Source: Lithospermum erythrorhizon
Lineage: Eukaryota > Streptophyta > Magnoliopsida > Boraginales > Boraginaceae
NCBI GenBank assembly: GCA_019722365.1
Contig: JADFUC010000501.1
Coordinates: 434,001-498,000, forward strand
Length of the DNA: 64,000 bases
Direction of reading: 5' to 3'
A model generated the notes under the pieces. That model searched no databases and had not been told where the DNA came from. It saw only the letters and a program-made list of their open reading frames with translations. A program made the translations under genes and the position numbers. Positions 51,201-63,159 of the stretch are shown here, piece after piece; position 1 is the stretch's first letter, and each line of letters opens with the position of its first letter.

Positions 51201-52208
51201 AGGCCGAGTTGGAGCTTCATATTTAACTTGCTCGAGGCATAAATACAAATAAGTTGATAGCTTATTAATATAAATTTGAAAAGGTGGAACAAAGAACTAT
51301 CTAAATTCAACAGACATGGCAACATATAGGAGTATTGTATGTTGTATCCATTGTAACATCATATTATTAGATATTAGTAGTATACAAAAAACCTGAGTCT
51401 GTTTAGCTGTTGAGCCTGAAGGCCAAGGCTCAATTTAATATAGTATGTTGTAGTTCTAGCTTGTTTGTGCTAGTAACAAATATTTGTCCTGTTGCTATTT
51501 CAAGGCATTAAGTTAAAATCTCACTGAACCAGTAACTACTGGATGTGCACCCCATTTGCCTACCTAAGAGGCCATAAGAACCCAGACAACCATGTAATAG
51601 TGTTTTAGAGTATTTGTAGATGGAATGGTATTTTAGAGTATTTCTAGTTGGAACTTCTTCGATTTGCTGTTCTCCAATTTCTTGTCTTGTTTTTGGTAAT
51701 TACTCAGTCACAAAATGCTGTTCTTAATTCCTGTTTTGTATTTATCTCTGTTTTATGGCAGAATATATGCAGAGCGGTAGGGCGACTGAGAAGACAGATG
51801 TTTACAGTTTTGGAGTTTTAGTACTGGAAATCATAAGTGGAAAACGGCCCACTGATGCTTCTTTTATAGAAAAGGGACTGAACATTGTTGGCTGGGTATG
51901 TTTACTCCTCTTTTCAGTGTAATTTTCATGTGTCAAGTAGTCATTTCAGGTACTAAGGAAAATAACTCGTTCTTTTATAATGCATGCAGTTGAATTTTTT
52001 AGTGACAGAAAATAGACCAAAGGAGATAGTCGATCCAGACTCTGAAGGCGTGCAGGCAGAAACTCTTGATGTGTTACTCTCACTTGCGATCCAGTGTGTG
52101 TCTTCAGCTCCTGAGGATAGACCTACCATGCACAGGGTGGTCCAAAGGCTCGAATCTGAGGTCATGACCCCATGTCCTAGTGATTTTGACGATTCATACT
52201 CAGATTGA
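45285..52208 (+). pseudogene. FEI: FEI1/FEI2-type LRR receptor kinase with small lesions
   Basis: FEI kinases are plasma-membrane receptors controlling cell-wall cellulose synthesis in root growth. Exons: 45285-45381 (signal peptide, ends SPDG), 45817-45952 ([16 protein letters not shown]), five 72-nt phase-2 exons each coding one LRR (46619-46690, 46767-46838, 47347-47418, 47771-47842, 47931-48002), 48603-48691 (GNRLCGEQ), a transmembrane exon about 49228-49350, kinase exons about 49410-49731, 50701-50946, 51762-51895 and 51990-52208. Kinase features: [15 protein letters not shown] (catalytic Lys), [23 protein letters not shown]; the end [14 protein letters not shown] is typical of FEI. Lesions: the transmembrane exon keeps KRYST, ASGIV and LMCFWGCFLY only by switching frames, and the end of the 49731 exon has lost most of the SPTSKLLIYDFLPGGSLDE segment and its frame. 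All other exons are clean. It is either a recent pseudogene or an intact gene with local sequence errors. Confidence 0.85.
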
Positions 52209-52214
52209 GGGTTT

Positions 52215-53985
52215 GGCGCGACCTTAAATTGATTCACCGTATATAGCTTCAGTTGCTTCATGGGAGGCGATGAGCTAAAGAAGGGACATTATATATCATC
52301 TTGGAATTATTTCATTCATTCTTTCAGCGGCTTTGTTGATGGAACTTACTCCCATAATCTGTGATCAGATCAGTCTCCCCATGATCAGAGCTCTTGTCCT
52401 TCGACGTACATCAGGCTTCGTTCTCCACGTGAACCAAAATCGGATTTGTGTGTGAGAGTAATTCATCATTTTCTGCTTGCCCTTCCTATATATTGTTCTT
52501 AAATTAATTGTATATGATAGTTTGGCATTATGAACTTCGAACGAAAAGCCTTGCCGTTGATGGCATTTTGTATGATATTCATATGTTTTGTCTATTCTTA
52601 TTTCAAGTTTGCTCAGAGTATGGCATGAATGCTTCCCTGATAAAAATTGTGATGAATATCACCTTTCTGTTTAGAGATTGTGCTTGTAATATATTATGTG
52701 GAATATATTTTTCAATTTATAATATGTTTTTATATGAACTGATAAATTTGATGAGAAATCAATGGGGAGTTTGTGCCTTGAAGAATGAGATTGGATGATA
52801 TTTTACCCTGGTTTGCAATAAGGCTAAAATGTTGGTTGTATTTTCTATATAAAAATAAATAACTAATATTATTTCTCGCTGTCGTTAACGTATATAAAAT
52901 CTGGAATAAAGATTGTGTTCTTTCGTTTTTTATTTTTCTTATTTGTGGTAAAATTACCAGTTTTAAAAAAATCTAAAAGTTAGGTAAAAATGTTATCTTT
53001 TTAATTAATAATTTCACCTCTTATTAATTGATAATTCATGAGTTCAAATAAAAAAGAAAATTAAATATCTTACGTATATTGTCGTGGTTACACAAACCTA
53101 TAGTTGGAAATATATCGTTGGTACTTCACAAATTGAAAATCAGTCAGAGCTATTGTTGTGCTCATCTCGAATATATGTGCCGTTCATTCTTGGTGAATAT
53201 CTTAATAAATGATGAATATTTGAAAAGACCCCAGAAAACTTCAATTGTTCGGTAATACAAATAGAATTAAAATGGTTAGTATAGTAGACACTACTTCGTA
53301 TTGTCTATAATATCAACCTTAATCCATGACTTAATTAGTTGAAGAGTGAGGAACTACGATTTTAACACGTAGGTTTACCGTGTTTAATTTTATTCCGGTG
53401 TTTTCCTATATAAGTAAAAATAATTTGGATCATGTTTGATTTAGTACGATTCAATAAACAAGGTTATTTCCGGCATAATACAAGTAAATGATAAGTACCT
53501 GAACTAAAGAAAAAATTAAAGTGTAATCATACAAAATTAATTATTTGAATAATGGTATTGATTCAAAATTAACCACAGTTTGTGGTGAATTGAAACATGA
53601 AACAATAATAACAAAAGAAAATATACTTAAATATGAAAAAGAATTGTAATATTATACTTATTGTTTGAGGATGATAGATGCATACATTGCCATACGTATC
53701 TTTATAATTCTTGTGCATTTACGTTTTTAATTAACTTTGTTAATTTATCTCCACTGCATGTTTAATAATATGTTTATGTATACTTATTATTATTATAATA
53801 TGTGTTAGTTAAATAATCACATGCTTTGTGTAGAATTATTATTTATTATTATGTAGAATTGTTATTATTATTAGGCTACCATGCTATTGGCTATAACGAT
53901 TCTACCACATGTATATAACGCCATACGTAATGGCAACAATAAGTATGTGAAACTATTAACTCTGTAGTGCTTTGTGTAGAATTGT
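52215..53985. other. FEI 3' flank and AT-rich spacer
   Basis: The first few hundred bases are probably the FEI 3' UTR. Further on, TTATTATT-type microsatellite stretches occur around 53780-53880 and 53975-54030, with the word GCTTTGTGTAGAATTGTTATTA present about twice. No gene is seen. Confidence 0.4.
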
Positions 53986-53989
53986 TATT

Positions 53990-54960
53990 ATTATTAGAAT
54001 TATTATTTGTGTGTGTATTTATTATTATATGGGAAGGCATCGAATATATTAGGGTTCTCATATTATTTTACACATGATTGTTATTTGAATTAAAATTGTA
54101 ATGGCAATAGTGAATAGTGATAGCGGAAGTATATATTTCCAAGGTATGGATAAGGTAGAAAATGTATAAGTCGCGAAAGTGTAAATGTCTTGCTATCTTT
54201 TGACTTGGAAAATAAAATTTCTTAGGTGATAGCCAAATAGGAGGTTTCACTAATCAAAAGAATTTAACTCATATTCAAATTTTTGTTATATCTTTACTCC
54301 ATAGTTTATATGCAATCCATATCACATAAAGTATTTGATGTTTGATATGTAATCCATGTTAATATAAATTGAGGTGTAATACATAATCCATGTTAACATA
54401 AATTGATGTGTATACTGAAATATGTAATCCATATAACATAAAACATTTGATGTTGTAATATGTAAGTCATATCACACATCAAATTTGATATTGACCTTAA
54501 ATTTATCCAACAAGAAAATGTAAGAAATTGCAGGACCATATTACATCCCACAAACCAAACTTATTGCATTCCTGAATCCAAACTGATGTATGTTTTTACT
54601 GTTTGGTGCAATCAGTTGGCTCAAAGGAGACCTTCCCAGCAACAAGATCATATCCAACGAGGTAATCCATCTGCGACAAATTTCCAAAAATCGCGACACC
54701 AGTTGAAGGCACCATTGCTAGGCAAACCAATCCAGCTTCCACTTCAATGAATGTGTTTTTTGATTTCAGTAGTACATCAGCGTCCGTGAAGTGAAAAGTG
54801 ATGTCTGGAAATTTGATGCTATCAGGATCCTCATTTCTGAAAGCCCAGGATCAGCGAGCTTCCCATTGTTCATTTTTTCAAGACCTCTGATTCTTCTAAA
54901 ATTCACCCGGAGGATAGTTAAGAGTTGTTCTGAATCAATGATGATATTCCCTTTACTCAA
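53990..54960. repeat. Left copy of a duplicated block (protease 3' end plus flank)
   Basis: This block is repeated in the same orientation at about 63160-64000. Shared words include TTAGGGTTCTC, ACACATGATTGTTATTTGAA, GTAATGGCAATAGTG, AAGGTAGAAAATGTAT, TTGTTATATCTTTACTCC, CATATCACACATCAAATTTG and the protease 3' coding region. The right copy is more decayed. Confidence 0.85.
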
Positions 54961-55745
54961 CTAGTAGTATGCCTTGAGTCCGAATCATCGGTCTTAATCT
55001 GATAGCCTGTTGGCACAACTGATATGCTTTCAAGGTGAGGTAGTAAAGGTTCAGGTTCTTTTTTCGTAATTGGAGTTGATACAGCCTGAGGCCACCAAAC
55101 CACAGCATCAGGAATAAACTTCAATTTGCTAGTCTAATTGGAACAAGCAGTAAGAAAATTTCCCATTGATAAGTGTATCCAATTGGCTAACAAGTGAGAG
55201 TGGCCCTCCTCCAGATCCAACAAAGAGACCAGCCCCTGACCATTGAATGTACTTCATTCCTCGTGGCCACAACCGAATACAACTTTTTGAATCGAAACTG
55301 GTTGCCCAGAGAGAGAAGCTGACGAAAGTATGTTCTACAGCAAGATCTCAGCAATTGGAGGACTTGCCTCACAAAGTACATATTTTGACAAATATTGTCA
55401 TTAGTACCGTTGTCATTCATATTCAGTACATTGTTTAGGTCAGCACCAAGTTTCTGTATGTCTTTAAGAGTCTGATGGATCAAGATGGGGGTGAATTTGT
55501 TTATAGCATGAAGTGCAAGGCTTGCATTGTACCCAAAGATATATCACTGCCTGTATCAGCAATGGCGTCTGTGGTGGATTACAATGGACAATTTCATGAG
55601 ATATTCTCCACTATTAGCCCTCACAGGAGACTCGAATCCTCCTGATGGAGCAAGGCCTGCACACGAAGGCGAGGGAGGCCTTTTGGGAGACAGAGCGTTG
55701 GAACCCTGCTGCTGAGACGTTTGAACATGAAGAAGTCTCATAGTA
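54596..55745 (-). pseudogene. CDR1-like aspartic protease (A1B), frameshifted
   Basis: These are secreted nepenthesin-like aspartic proteases; Arabidopsis CDR1 releases a defence signal in the apoplast. On the minus strand the N-terminal mature part reads SPVRANSGEYLMKLSI (near 55600), then in another frame AIADTGSD with the first catalytic Asp (near 55545), then in a third frame LWVQCKPCTSCYK. The C-terminus is clean from about 54830: KFPDITFHFTDADVLLKS, LVCLAMVPSTGVAIFGN, MDYLVGYDLVAGKVSFEP, TDCTKQ and a stop at 54598-54596. The span (about 1.15 kb) is near the family size, but several 1-2 nt shifts break it, for example just upstream of NEDPDSIKF. The signal peptide and propeptide would lie above 55741 and were not identified. 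Dead copy or sequence errors. Confidence 0.75.
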
Positions 55746-55919
55746 TGGAGACAATGAAGAATCTCTCTATATCAGATCAATAAGTGAAACCATTAAAAAG
55801 CTATACTGGATAAAGATTGAAATCAAGAATACAATTGAAGCTTTTGAAATTGATGTCATAGCTAAATTGAGTACAAAGTTCAATATAAAAAATTGTTTGT
55901 GATCAAGTTCAATTTATAG

Positions 55920-56345
55920 GCAAAGTTGCATGGGGTAATAAAAATATACTAATGATGAAACGTAATCATATATTGATTTTTCGTTTAAGTTCGTTCATGT
56001 CAATAATGTTCTTAATTTAAAAAATACATAGGAGGTATGTAATAGATTGAATTTCGCTTTGGTAGAGATCAAAGGTTTTAAATTCTATTATATCGATTGT
56101 GATTCAATGATTCTAGGTCTTTGCATAATATTGTCAGTGCAGGGGTAATAAAAAATATACTAATGATGAGAAGCGTAATCATATATATTGATTTTTCTAG
56201 TTTTAAGTTCATTCACTCTCGTAAATCATAATGTTGCCGTTAAAAGAACCCCATTAGATATGATTGAATTCCTTTGGTGACATGAGGTTTTAAATTCTTA
56301 TTATATCGATTCCCCTTGATTCAACGATCTGATTAACATAGCCAA
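55920..56345. repeat. Tandem duplication, two units of about 220 bp
   Basis: A unit beginning GGGGTAATAAAAATATACTAATGATGA at 55933 recurs at about 56142. It also shares CGTAATCATATATTGATTTTTC, TTTTAAATTCTATTATATCGATT and TGATTCAACGAT, with indels. It lies directly upstream of the protease copy. Confidence 0.75.
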
Positions 56346-57005
56346 TTGTAATGGTTTTGTATTTATGTGTCTAAGTTCACTATTCACATGATAAAATGTG
56401 ACAATGCAACATTTTAAAAATTAATTGTTTCAAAATACTTTACTAATTATGTGAGTAGATGTGATAATGCAACATTTAAAATTAATTGTTTGCCCAAAAA
56501 TGCTAATGTTCTAACATCAGTCTGGATAAGTCTACTCCCTTAGTCGCCTCCTATTGGCGATTCATTCATTATTGATCCATCTCATCTGTAGTGTGACATG
56601 TGGAGATGGGTGTCTTCATAAATTAAAATAACAGATAATTAAATCAATTAAATAAGCCAAATCACAACATTATGCTCTAATTTTTATCCGTTCTTCCAGC
56701 GAAGTTGAATAATTCAGCCATTTGGTTACTTTTATTAATAAACCAGGTATTTATCTTTAATGGCACATTACAAGCTTATTTCTTTGTTACAAATCAAATG
56801 AATTTTTCTTGCTAATTATTAGTAGCTTCTAGAGAGATTATGTTTATGGAAATGGACATCACTTTCGTTTTTTTTATATAAAGAATAATAATGGAGTTGA
56901 TATATGTTCCCTACCCATATATGGTGAACAATTTGACGATGATGTTCATATTGAGGAAAAACACATTTGCAATAATCATTATACATTGAAGATGGTGACC
57001 AATAT

Positions 57006-57138
57006 TGTTAAGAATAATCCAGCCTCTTTTCATCACATTGTAAATACACATAATTATATACAAGTTCAATCTTGCTGCCAATAGGCTCTTTATTCATTAA
57101 CGTATCGATACGCAGCTGATATCACGTATCCGTTAACA
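57006..57138 (-). repeat. 3' LTR of the copia element
   Basis: About 133 bp, starting TGTTAACGGATACG on the minus strand and ending TTATTCTTAACA. It aligns end to end with the 5' LTR but with many substitutions and indels. Confidence 0.7.
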
Positions 57139-58878
57139 ACGCCGAGTTGGAGCGTCTGAGTTGTATGTATTTGTCGAAAAAATAATAAATTTATTTGTTT
57201 CCCAGGCTTGGTAAAAGATGTCTGTGCAGGGAAATCGTGGATGTACATATGATGTAAATAATAGTGCCATCTAAGATAGCGTCTAACATGAAATGACAAT
57301 CAGCTTCCAGCTATGCTTGAAACGTTCATGAAATCACCGGATTAATGCGAATGCAAGGCAATTGATATAAGGTGTACTATCGGGCCGTGTATGCAGTTGA
57401 ACTCCGGGGAGGCCACTGTCCTTCAATTCACACGTGTCAATTTCGCCATTGTCTATGTGCCGCCCCGGTGGCAAAGAACACCGTGTCTTGTTGCCCGATT
57501 TCAGAGCAGTGAAACACTATCCATCTATTCTTGATAGCCTTGTTGTAGGACAAAGCGCGATCAGTCAGCGCCACCTGCGACTCAGGGGGCTCATCGCATT
57601 TAACCAGTACTCACTGTCCCGGAACCGCTTTAGATATCAGGACAACTCGGAAGTCTGCTGACAGCAATGTTAACCGCCCCACGGCCTTTCTAGGGGTGAG
57701 GCGAACATGTACGCGAAAATATCGGTCGGCGTAAAAGCCGAAACTCATGAGTCGTCGACTATCTCCCGTCTGCTTGATGCGAGAGGGGCCTTCTGATCAG
57801 CCGATTTTGATTATGTTCACCAAAGGAATCACGGTTTGAACCTAGAAGACGCTATTTGAGAGATAATATCAGGAGAAGTACTTTGTGACAAAAGCATTGG
57901 GACTCCGTGCCACCAAATACCCAAAATACTGCCCGAACACCTAAGTCCTTCTAATATGTGCAAGTAGTCTTTAAATGCGGCGATATAAACTCGATTGTGC
58001 CACCACAAATAATTAAATCATCCGTGCGCTAGAAACATTCAATCAGTGCAACTTTTTCTAAAATAGGTGAACAATGAGTAGTCAGAGTAAGATTGAACAA
58101 AACCATATTGTCGCGGTCGCGTCAGCAAACTTACATGAGCAACGCCGAACTTTTGCTTTTAAACCGTCTGACGACTTGCGAAGGCAGCTGGCGTACGCCG
58201 TGGCGACACTTTGCTCGAAACCCGGTGGAATTTTCATGTAAACTTCCTTGTTCAAATCCCCGTGCAAGAAAGCATTATGCACATCCATTTGGTGAAGTTC
58301 GATCTTGGCGGCCCTTAATGACTAAGAAGGTTGAAACCCGGTAACCATCTTAGCAGCTGATTGCAAATATATCCGAATGATGCCTGATTTGATGGTTGCC
58401 AAACACCACCAATCAGTCTTAAACCGCTACCGTGCAAAATCGATGATGGCAACTTTGTATATCTAGCGACTTTTCGAGTACTGTTCGAAGCGGCAGGCCG
58501 ATTAATCACATGTTATTATTTTCAAGCGCTCGTCTCTCCGTTTACTAATAGATCTTGGCGCGTGATCTGTGGCTTCTTTGAAGATTTTGTTCAACATCTG
58601 GCAGTGAGGCTGCGAGAAGCTTGCTACGTAATGGCGTCAGCGAGTACTATCAGTAATTAAGACAGTAGAGTACCGGTCGGAGGAATGCTAATGACTCTGG
58701 TGAATTGGCGTGTGAGCAGGCGGGGGGTAGTCAGATCAAGAATTGGTGTATACCACAAATCGGGCGCGCGGAAGAGTGTGTCCGCGTACACACGTCCCAA
58801 GAAGACTAAGAGGCTCATTATTCTCGGCCTTGAGACAAGTCCCGGCTTTGCTTCGTTAAATTAGGCAGCGGGTTCCGA

Positions 58879-59095
58879 CCGCGGGTTATATGTTGTCGAC
58901 TCGGGTCGGATCGCCAGCGGGTTATATGTAAATCGACTGATTTCGGATCCGCTGCCGGAGTTATATGTGGTATCGACTTCTCGAGGCTCCGGATCGCCGG
59001 GTGTTATATATGCAAATCAAACTACGGTTCGGATCTGAAGGGTTATATGGTCGACTTCCAGGCTCGGATCAGCCAGCGGAGTTATATAGGAATAG
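58879..59095. repeat. Noisy tandem repeat of about 38 bp inside copia
   Basis: Five to six units of the form GCGGGTTATATGTGGTCGAC followed by a TCGGATCGCCA-type segment occur in a row, each with different small indels. They fall between the integrase and reverse transcriptase segments, a variable linker in copia polyproteins. Confidence 0.75.
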
Positions 59096-61564
59096 GAGGA
59101 GTAGAGACAAACAAATCTCGTGCGGATGAATTACTGACGTCAAGCGGCCATTGTATCCCAGCTAGGGAGGATCCAGGCGAGGCAAGCGGGCAGTCAACAA
59201 GCGCATCTCGAGACACAAAGTATTCTTTAGTTTTCCTACAATCGTACACACTTTCACTAACTTTTGCCAAATGGAGGTGGCCTAAGAATACACATTTCCG
59301 GCTCACTGATGAACTTGTGGAGTTGCTGCGGTGCTGACATGTCTACGGCGATCCGAAAACCCTTGGTGTTCGAGGTAGGAGGTGTGCGAATAAGTACTTC
59401 ATCTGGAGTTTTAAAACCCTACTTTTGCGATAGGCGTCGATTGAATCAAATATGTATTAACCATGATCACCCAGAGAAAACTACGTAGGTAAGTTAGCCT
59501 GGAACTTAAGGCTCGTGCTACATTCAAAATGTGCCTATGTTTCCGTTGACTACACTTGCCGTTTCAATACCAACACGAGAGATGTTTGGAAATAATGCAT
59601 GATGCGCAAGTCTTGTTTTAAACAAAAAATTGATATGATTATCAGCGTCACGCCTTGTTTAACACGACCCGTCAAATTGGCGGCTCCTTTATAGCCATGA
59701 ACGCGTGAAGAGGGAAAAAAACACATTTTATGTTCATAAAAAATATCATACACCCGAGAGAAATCATGTCGACAGAAAAGCGAAGCACCTGATTAGACGC
59801 GTCTTATATGGATTGTCACATCCTGATGGATCAAATCAAAAGAGCGACATGCTTTATTATCACTTGAAACAAATAAATCACGTGTATGCGCTTTTCTTGG
59901 CCAATATCCGCAGTCATTTAGAACATTCGAACTCAAAGTAAATGGTAAGCGAGAAACAACTTTGGAAGCGGATGGCTTCGCGGCGATGCCAGACGGTCTT
60001 TGTTTTGACTCGATTAACTTCTACCATTGTCCCCACGAAGTAGTAAGTCCCCCATGGTTCTGCGAGTCAATCCGGCATCCTGATCGCGGGGTCACCGATA
60101 AGACAACCATATTTTGCCTGATAACAACAATCGATATGTGATTAGGTATGCCAATAGATACTTCTACAATCAAAGTTGGAACATAAAGCATGTAAAATTT
60201 AAAGAGAAGATAATCTAAATGAACCATTTTTGGAGATGTAGCTTTGCACACCATCCGGAGGAGAACAGAAACCGTGCAAAGGAGACATGCGGATGTTCGA
60301 CAACAATAATAAAATTACCAAATCTGCGTGGATTGACTTGCCGAATCGATAATCATTACATCGATATACCTTTTACAGTGGGCGATCCATTAGATTTTAC
60401 ATCGAGCGAAGTGATAACGGTACATACCGTACGTCGACACTTACTCACGGAATAGCATCCATCGACCCCGTCATGATCGATGCATTACCGCCGCCAGTGA
60501 CACGCCCGATGCTCGGCGACTCAGCGGACGAGTAGTAGGAAGTCCTAAGCCTCTAAAGCGTGATTCGAACCACTACCAGTCGCCCGTCCATGGTATGAGA
60601 GCGTCGCCCAGCCACTCGGGAAACGTTCTTTGAGAAAACATGTAAAATAAATCGTACCCTGACACAATGACAAAATGTGCATGTGTTAGGTAGAAAATTT
60701 GGTTTTAGTCGAGGTTAGTTGTTTGCCTTTGAAGCCATGAAAGTCATTAAATCCGTGGTGAAGCAACAACATTGTTTCTCTTATCACAATTGTTCCTCTG
60801 ATTCATAGCTTGGCAATCTCTGGTAGGGTCTTGTATCGAAATAGTGGCTTTTATGGCGAACACAGTGGCATCGAATCGTCTGAAAAATCATGGAACTTTC
60901 TTGGCCATTAAGGCGGCGTTGCAAGTGTTCTCCCGTACCACACATGCTGCGGGATCGGTTATGACGACTTGAAATCGTCCCATGCTTTCTAATTTCCCAA
61001 AATAATCCATGACAACGGACATAGTAGGGTTTGCTTACATTCGGAGAGAAAGGCATGTTTAGTCTTGTTACGTTGGCCATTTGCTTCAATATAGTATCGA
61101 GCAATGTATCCCATGGCACTAGCCACATGTGAGGGAGCGTCCTTCTTTGTGTAAATAGTATTAGGTGTTAACAAAGGTAGATTGGACTGACGTCAAATCG
61201 CTATGAAATTCCAGATTTTGCCGGTTTGGCAGGAGCAGTCTGAAGCCATATTTTACCGTAGATCTCTTCGTGAGAAAGTTTCATGGAGCAGACCATTAAA
61301 ATTGTGGCCGATGGTTGCATTAAACAAATAATATATTGCGGGTTGTCATTGGAACTAAGGTAGTAAGGGGAGGAGGGTGATCTGTGACGGTAGACTACCT
61401 ACAAATCGAGGTCGATCAGTTCGAGGATGATTGAGTTGTCGGATGACTTGGGTTGGAGTCGTTGGGGTCGATTGGGTTGCTGTTGGTTGGGGTTAATTAT
61501 TAGGGATCGAAAAAAAAATTGCGGGGATAGCTAGGGTTAATTTTACGACTCTGCAATACCGTAT

Positions 61565-61684
61565 TGAAGAGAATAATCCGCCCTCTTTTAAATGCATTGT
61601 AAGCCTGCGTATTTATATGCAAGGGATTCGATACCCTCTTTGTTATTTTTATCTGATACGCTTCAATATACGTATCAGTTAACA
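61565..61684 (-). repeat. 5' LTR of the copia element
   Basis: About 120 bp, starting TGTTAACTGATACG on the minus strand and containing GCATATAAATACGC as a likely TATA box. It ends near TTCTCTTCA and is followed by the primer-site-like GGTATTGCAGAG. Confidence 0.7.
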
Positions 61685-61852
61685 AATAGATACTAAATTT
61701 GTTTATGATGCCTTAGGAAATTAATTCGTTGATTTTATTTTATATTTTGATTAAGGTAGTTACCATTTTAGAAATTAAAATATAAATACAATTCATGTCA
61801 TAATTATGAGATGAGGTGGATCAATATAAATACAATCCATCTTTGTTAGAGT

Positions 61853-62658
61853 GATTTTTCTATGGTGTGTCATAAGGTTATATCATTATGATGATAATGC
61901 ACATTTTAAATTTTATCCATTTTTAAAAATTACTTAATTTTTTTAGAAATATTACCTCATTATTATGATAAAATTATCTCTCCTTTAATATTTATTATCT
62001 ACTTATTTTCAATATTGTTTGATTCAATGATTACACCCCTTATTTTCGTCTATTAAAATATTTTTTCTATGTATATTTTCCTCCAAACACTACAACTTAG
62101 TTTTGCTTTTTTTTTTCCCCACCGTTAATTGCTAGTTTGTAATGATGAAGTTCCATTTTGTTTCTATTCTTGTTCATTTAAGTTGATCAAACCATTCTTT
62201 TTCTTTGTCATTTGCGTTTACATCCAAAAACTAAAGCTTATTTTTTTTTTTGGCAATTATTTATTTCCTATCATTAGTTACTAAACAATATTAAGAAGGC
62301 AAAGATGGATGGTAGTGAAAACAATCAAAATACATTAGAAGCTAGATAGCAATTCATGGTGATAAATGAGCAAAACTAAGTTGTAGTATTTTGAGGGGAA
62401 CATAGGAAAAAATATTTTAATGGAGGGAATAAAATAAGGAGTGTAATTAATGAAAGCAAACAATATTAAAATAAGAAAATAATAAATATTCCGTATTAAA
62501 GAGGAGATAATTTTTATCATAATAATGAGACAATAAAATTTTTATCATAATAATGAGACAATATCTGTAGAATCTTTAAATAATTTCTTAAAAATAGATA
62601 TAATATTTAAAATGTGTATTACAACTATTATATTATATAACACATACCATAAAAAATC
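61853..62658. mobile_element. Foldback element with inverted arms of about 250-300 bp
   Basis: The left arm (about 61853-62118) and right arm (about 62360-62658) are reverse complements with moderate divergence. Shared words include TTTTCTATGGTGTGTCAT, GCACATTTTAAAT, CTCATTATTATGATAAAA, CCTTTAATA, AATATTGTTTG, ATTAAAATATTTTTTC and CTACAACTTAGTTTTGCT. The loop (62119-62359) is AT-rich and non-coding. In the right arm, AATTTTTATCATAATAATG is duplicated in tandem (62508-62560). This fits a non-autonomous long-TIR DNA transposon. The target duplication was not resolved. Confidence 0.75.
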
Positions 62659-63159
62659 GAAATGACATAATAACATAATATTCCATCTCCATTAGCTGTC
62701 CTTGAAAGTTAGCAAGAATAGTATGTAATTAGCGCAGCTAAACAAGGCAATAAGCAACAAAAGATCGTATTTCAGATGTTCAATCTAACAAGTTTAATGA
62801 ATCAATAGACATTATTTCTAGAGGAATTTATCTTCAAGTGAACTAATGCTAACATATCTCTACAACATCATCATCAAACATTAATATGTCACAATACCTT
62901 TAAAAAAATTACCGACTAAGCAAAGGTAAAAAATTCGGATATCTATGCGAGCACTGATACTGTGACAACATAAATATTTCCTAATTGACCGAAGATTGAA
63001 GTAAAAAGATGATATTCTACCTCACAATATATAAAAAATGTATACTATAAAATAAAATTAATAAAATGATCAATTAAGCAGGTTGTATAATGTATCGAAT
63101 CTTGATAATCGATTCATCTTCTAAATTCTGTCTCGTTACTAGTAAAAATTAAAAATCAT

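Larger units (their letters stand above)
57006..61684 (-). mobile_element. Full-length Ty1/copia retrotransposon riddled with indels
   Basis: Minus-strand order is PR-INT-RT-RH, which defines Ty1/copia. There is a protease-like IIDSASQS (near 60355) and LYVPTL (near 60180), integrase end KCVFLG and TKEYFVSRD (59300-59220), reverse transcriptase VHNAFLHGDLNKEVYM (58285-58235), and RNase H with ADW...CPTTR and SEIGQQDTVFF-like sequence (about 57590-57480). Short LTRs start TGTTAAC: 61684-61565 (with TATAAATA) and 57138-57006. A degraded primer site, GGTATTGCAGAG, abuts the first LTR. Flanks AATAT and AATAG may be a target duplication. GC content is higher than in the surroundings. Frames change every 10-30 codons, so no product can be made. 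Confidence 0.85.

Noticed and set aside
55620..55715. Plus-strand open frame over GC-rich sequence (GDSNPPDGARPAHEGEGG)
   Set aside because: The opposite strand reads SPVRANSGEYLMKLSI of an aspartic protease, which explains the higher GC content.
60540..60590. GGTTCGAATC on the minus strand, like a tRNA B box
   Set aside because: No matching A box or cloverleaf could be drawn, and it lies in the decayed copia element.
57006..61684. Higher-GC block considered as bacterial contamination or an organelle insertion
   Set aside because: Copia protease, integrase, reverse transcriptase and RNase H segments in the right order, with matching LTRs, explain it.
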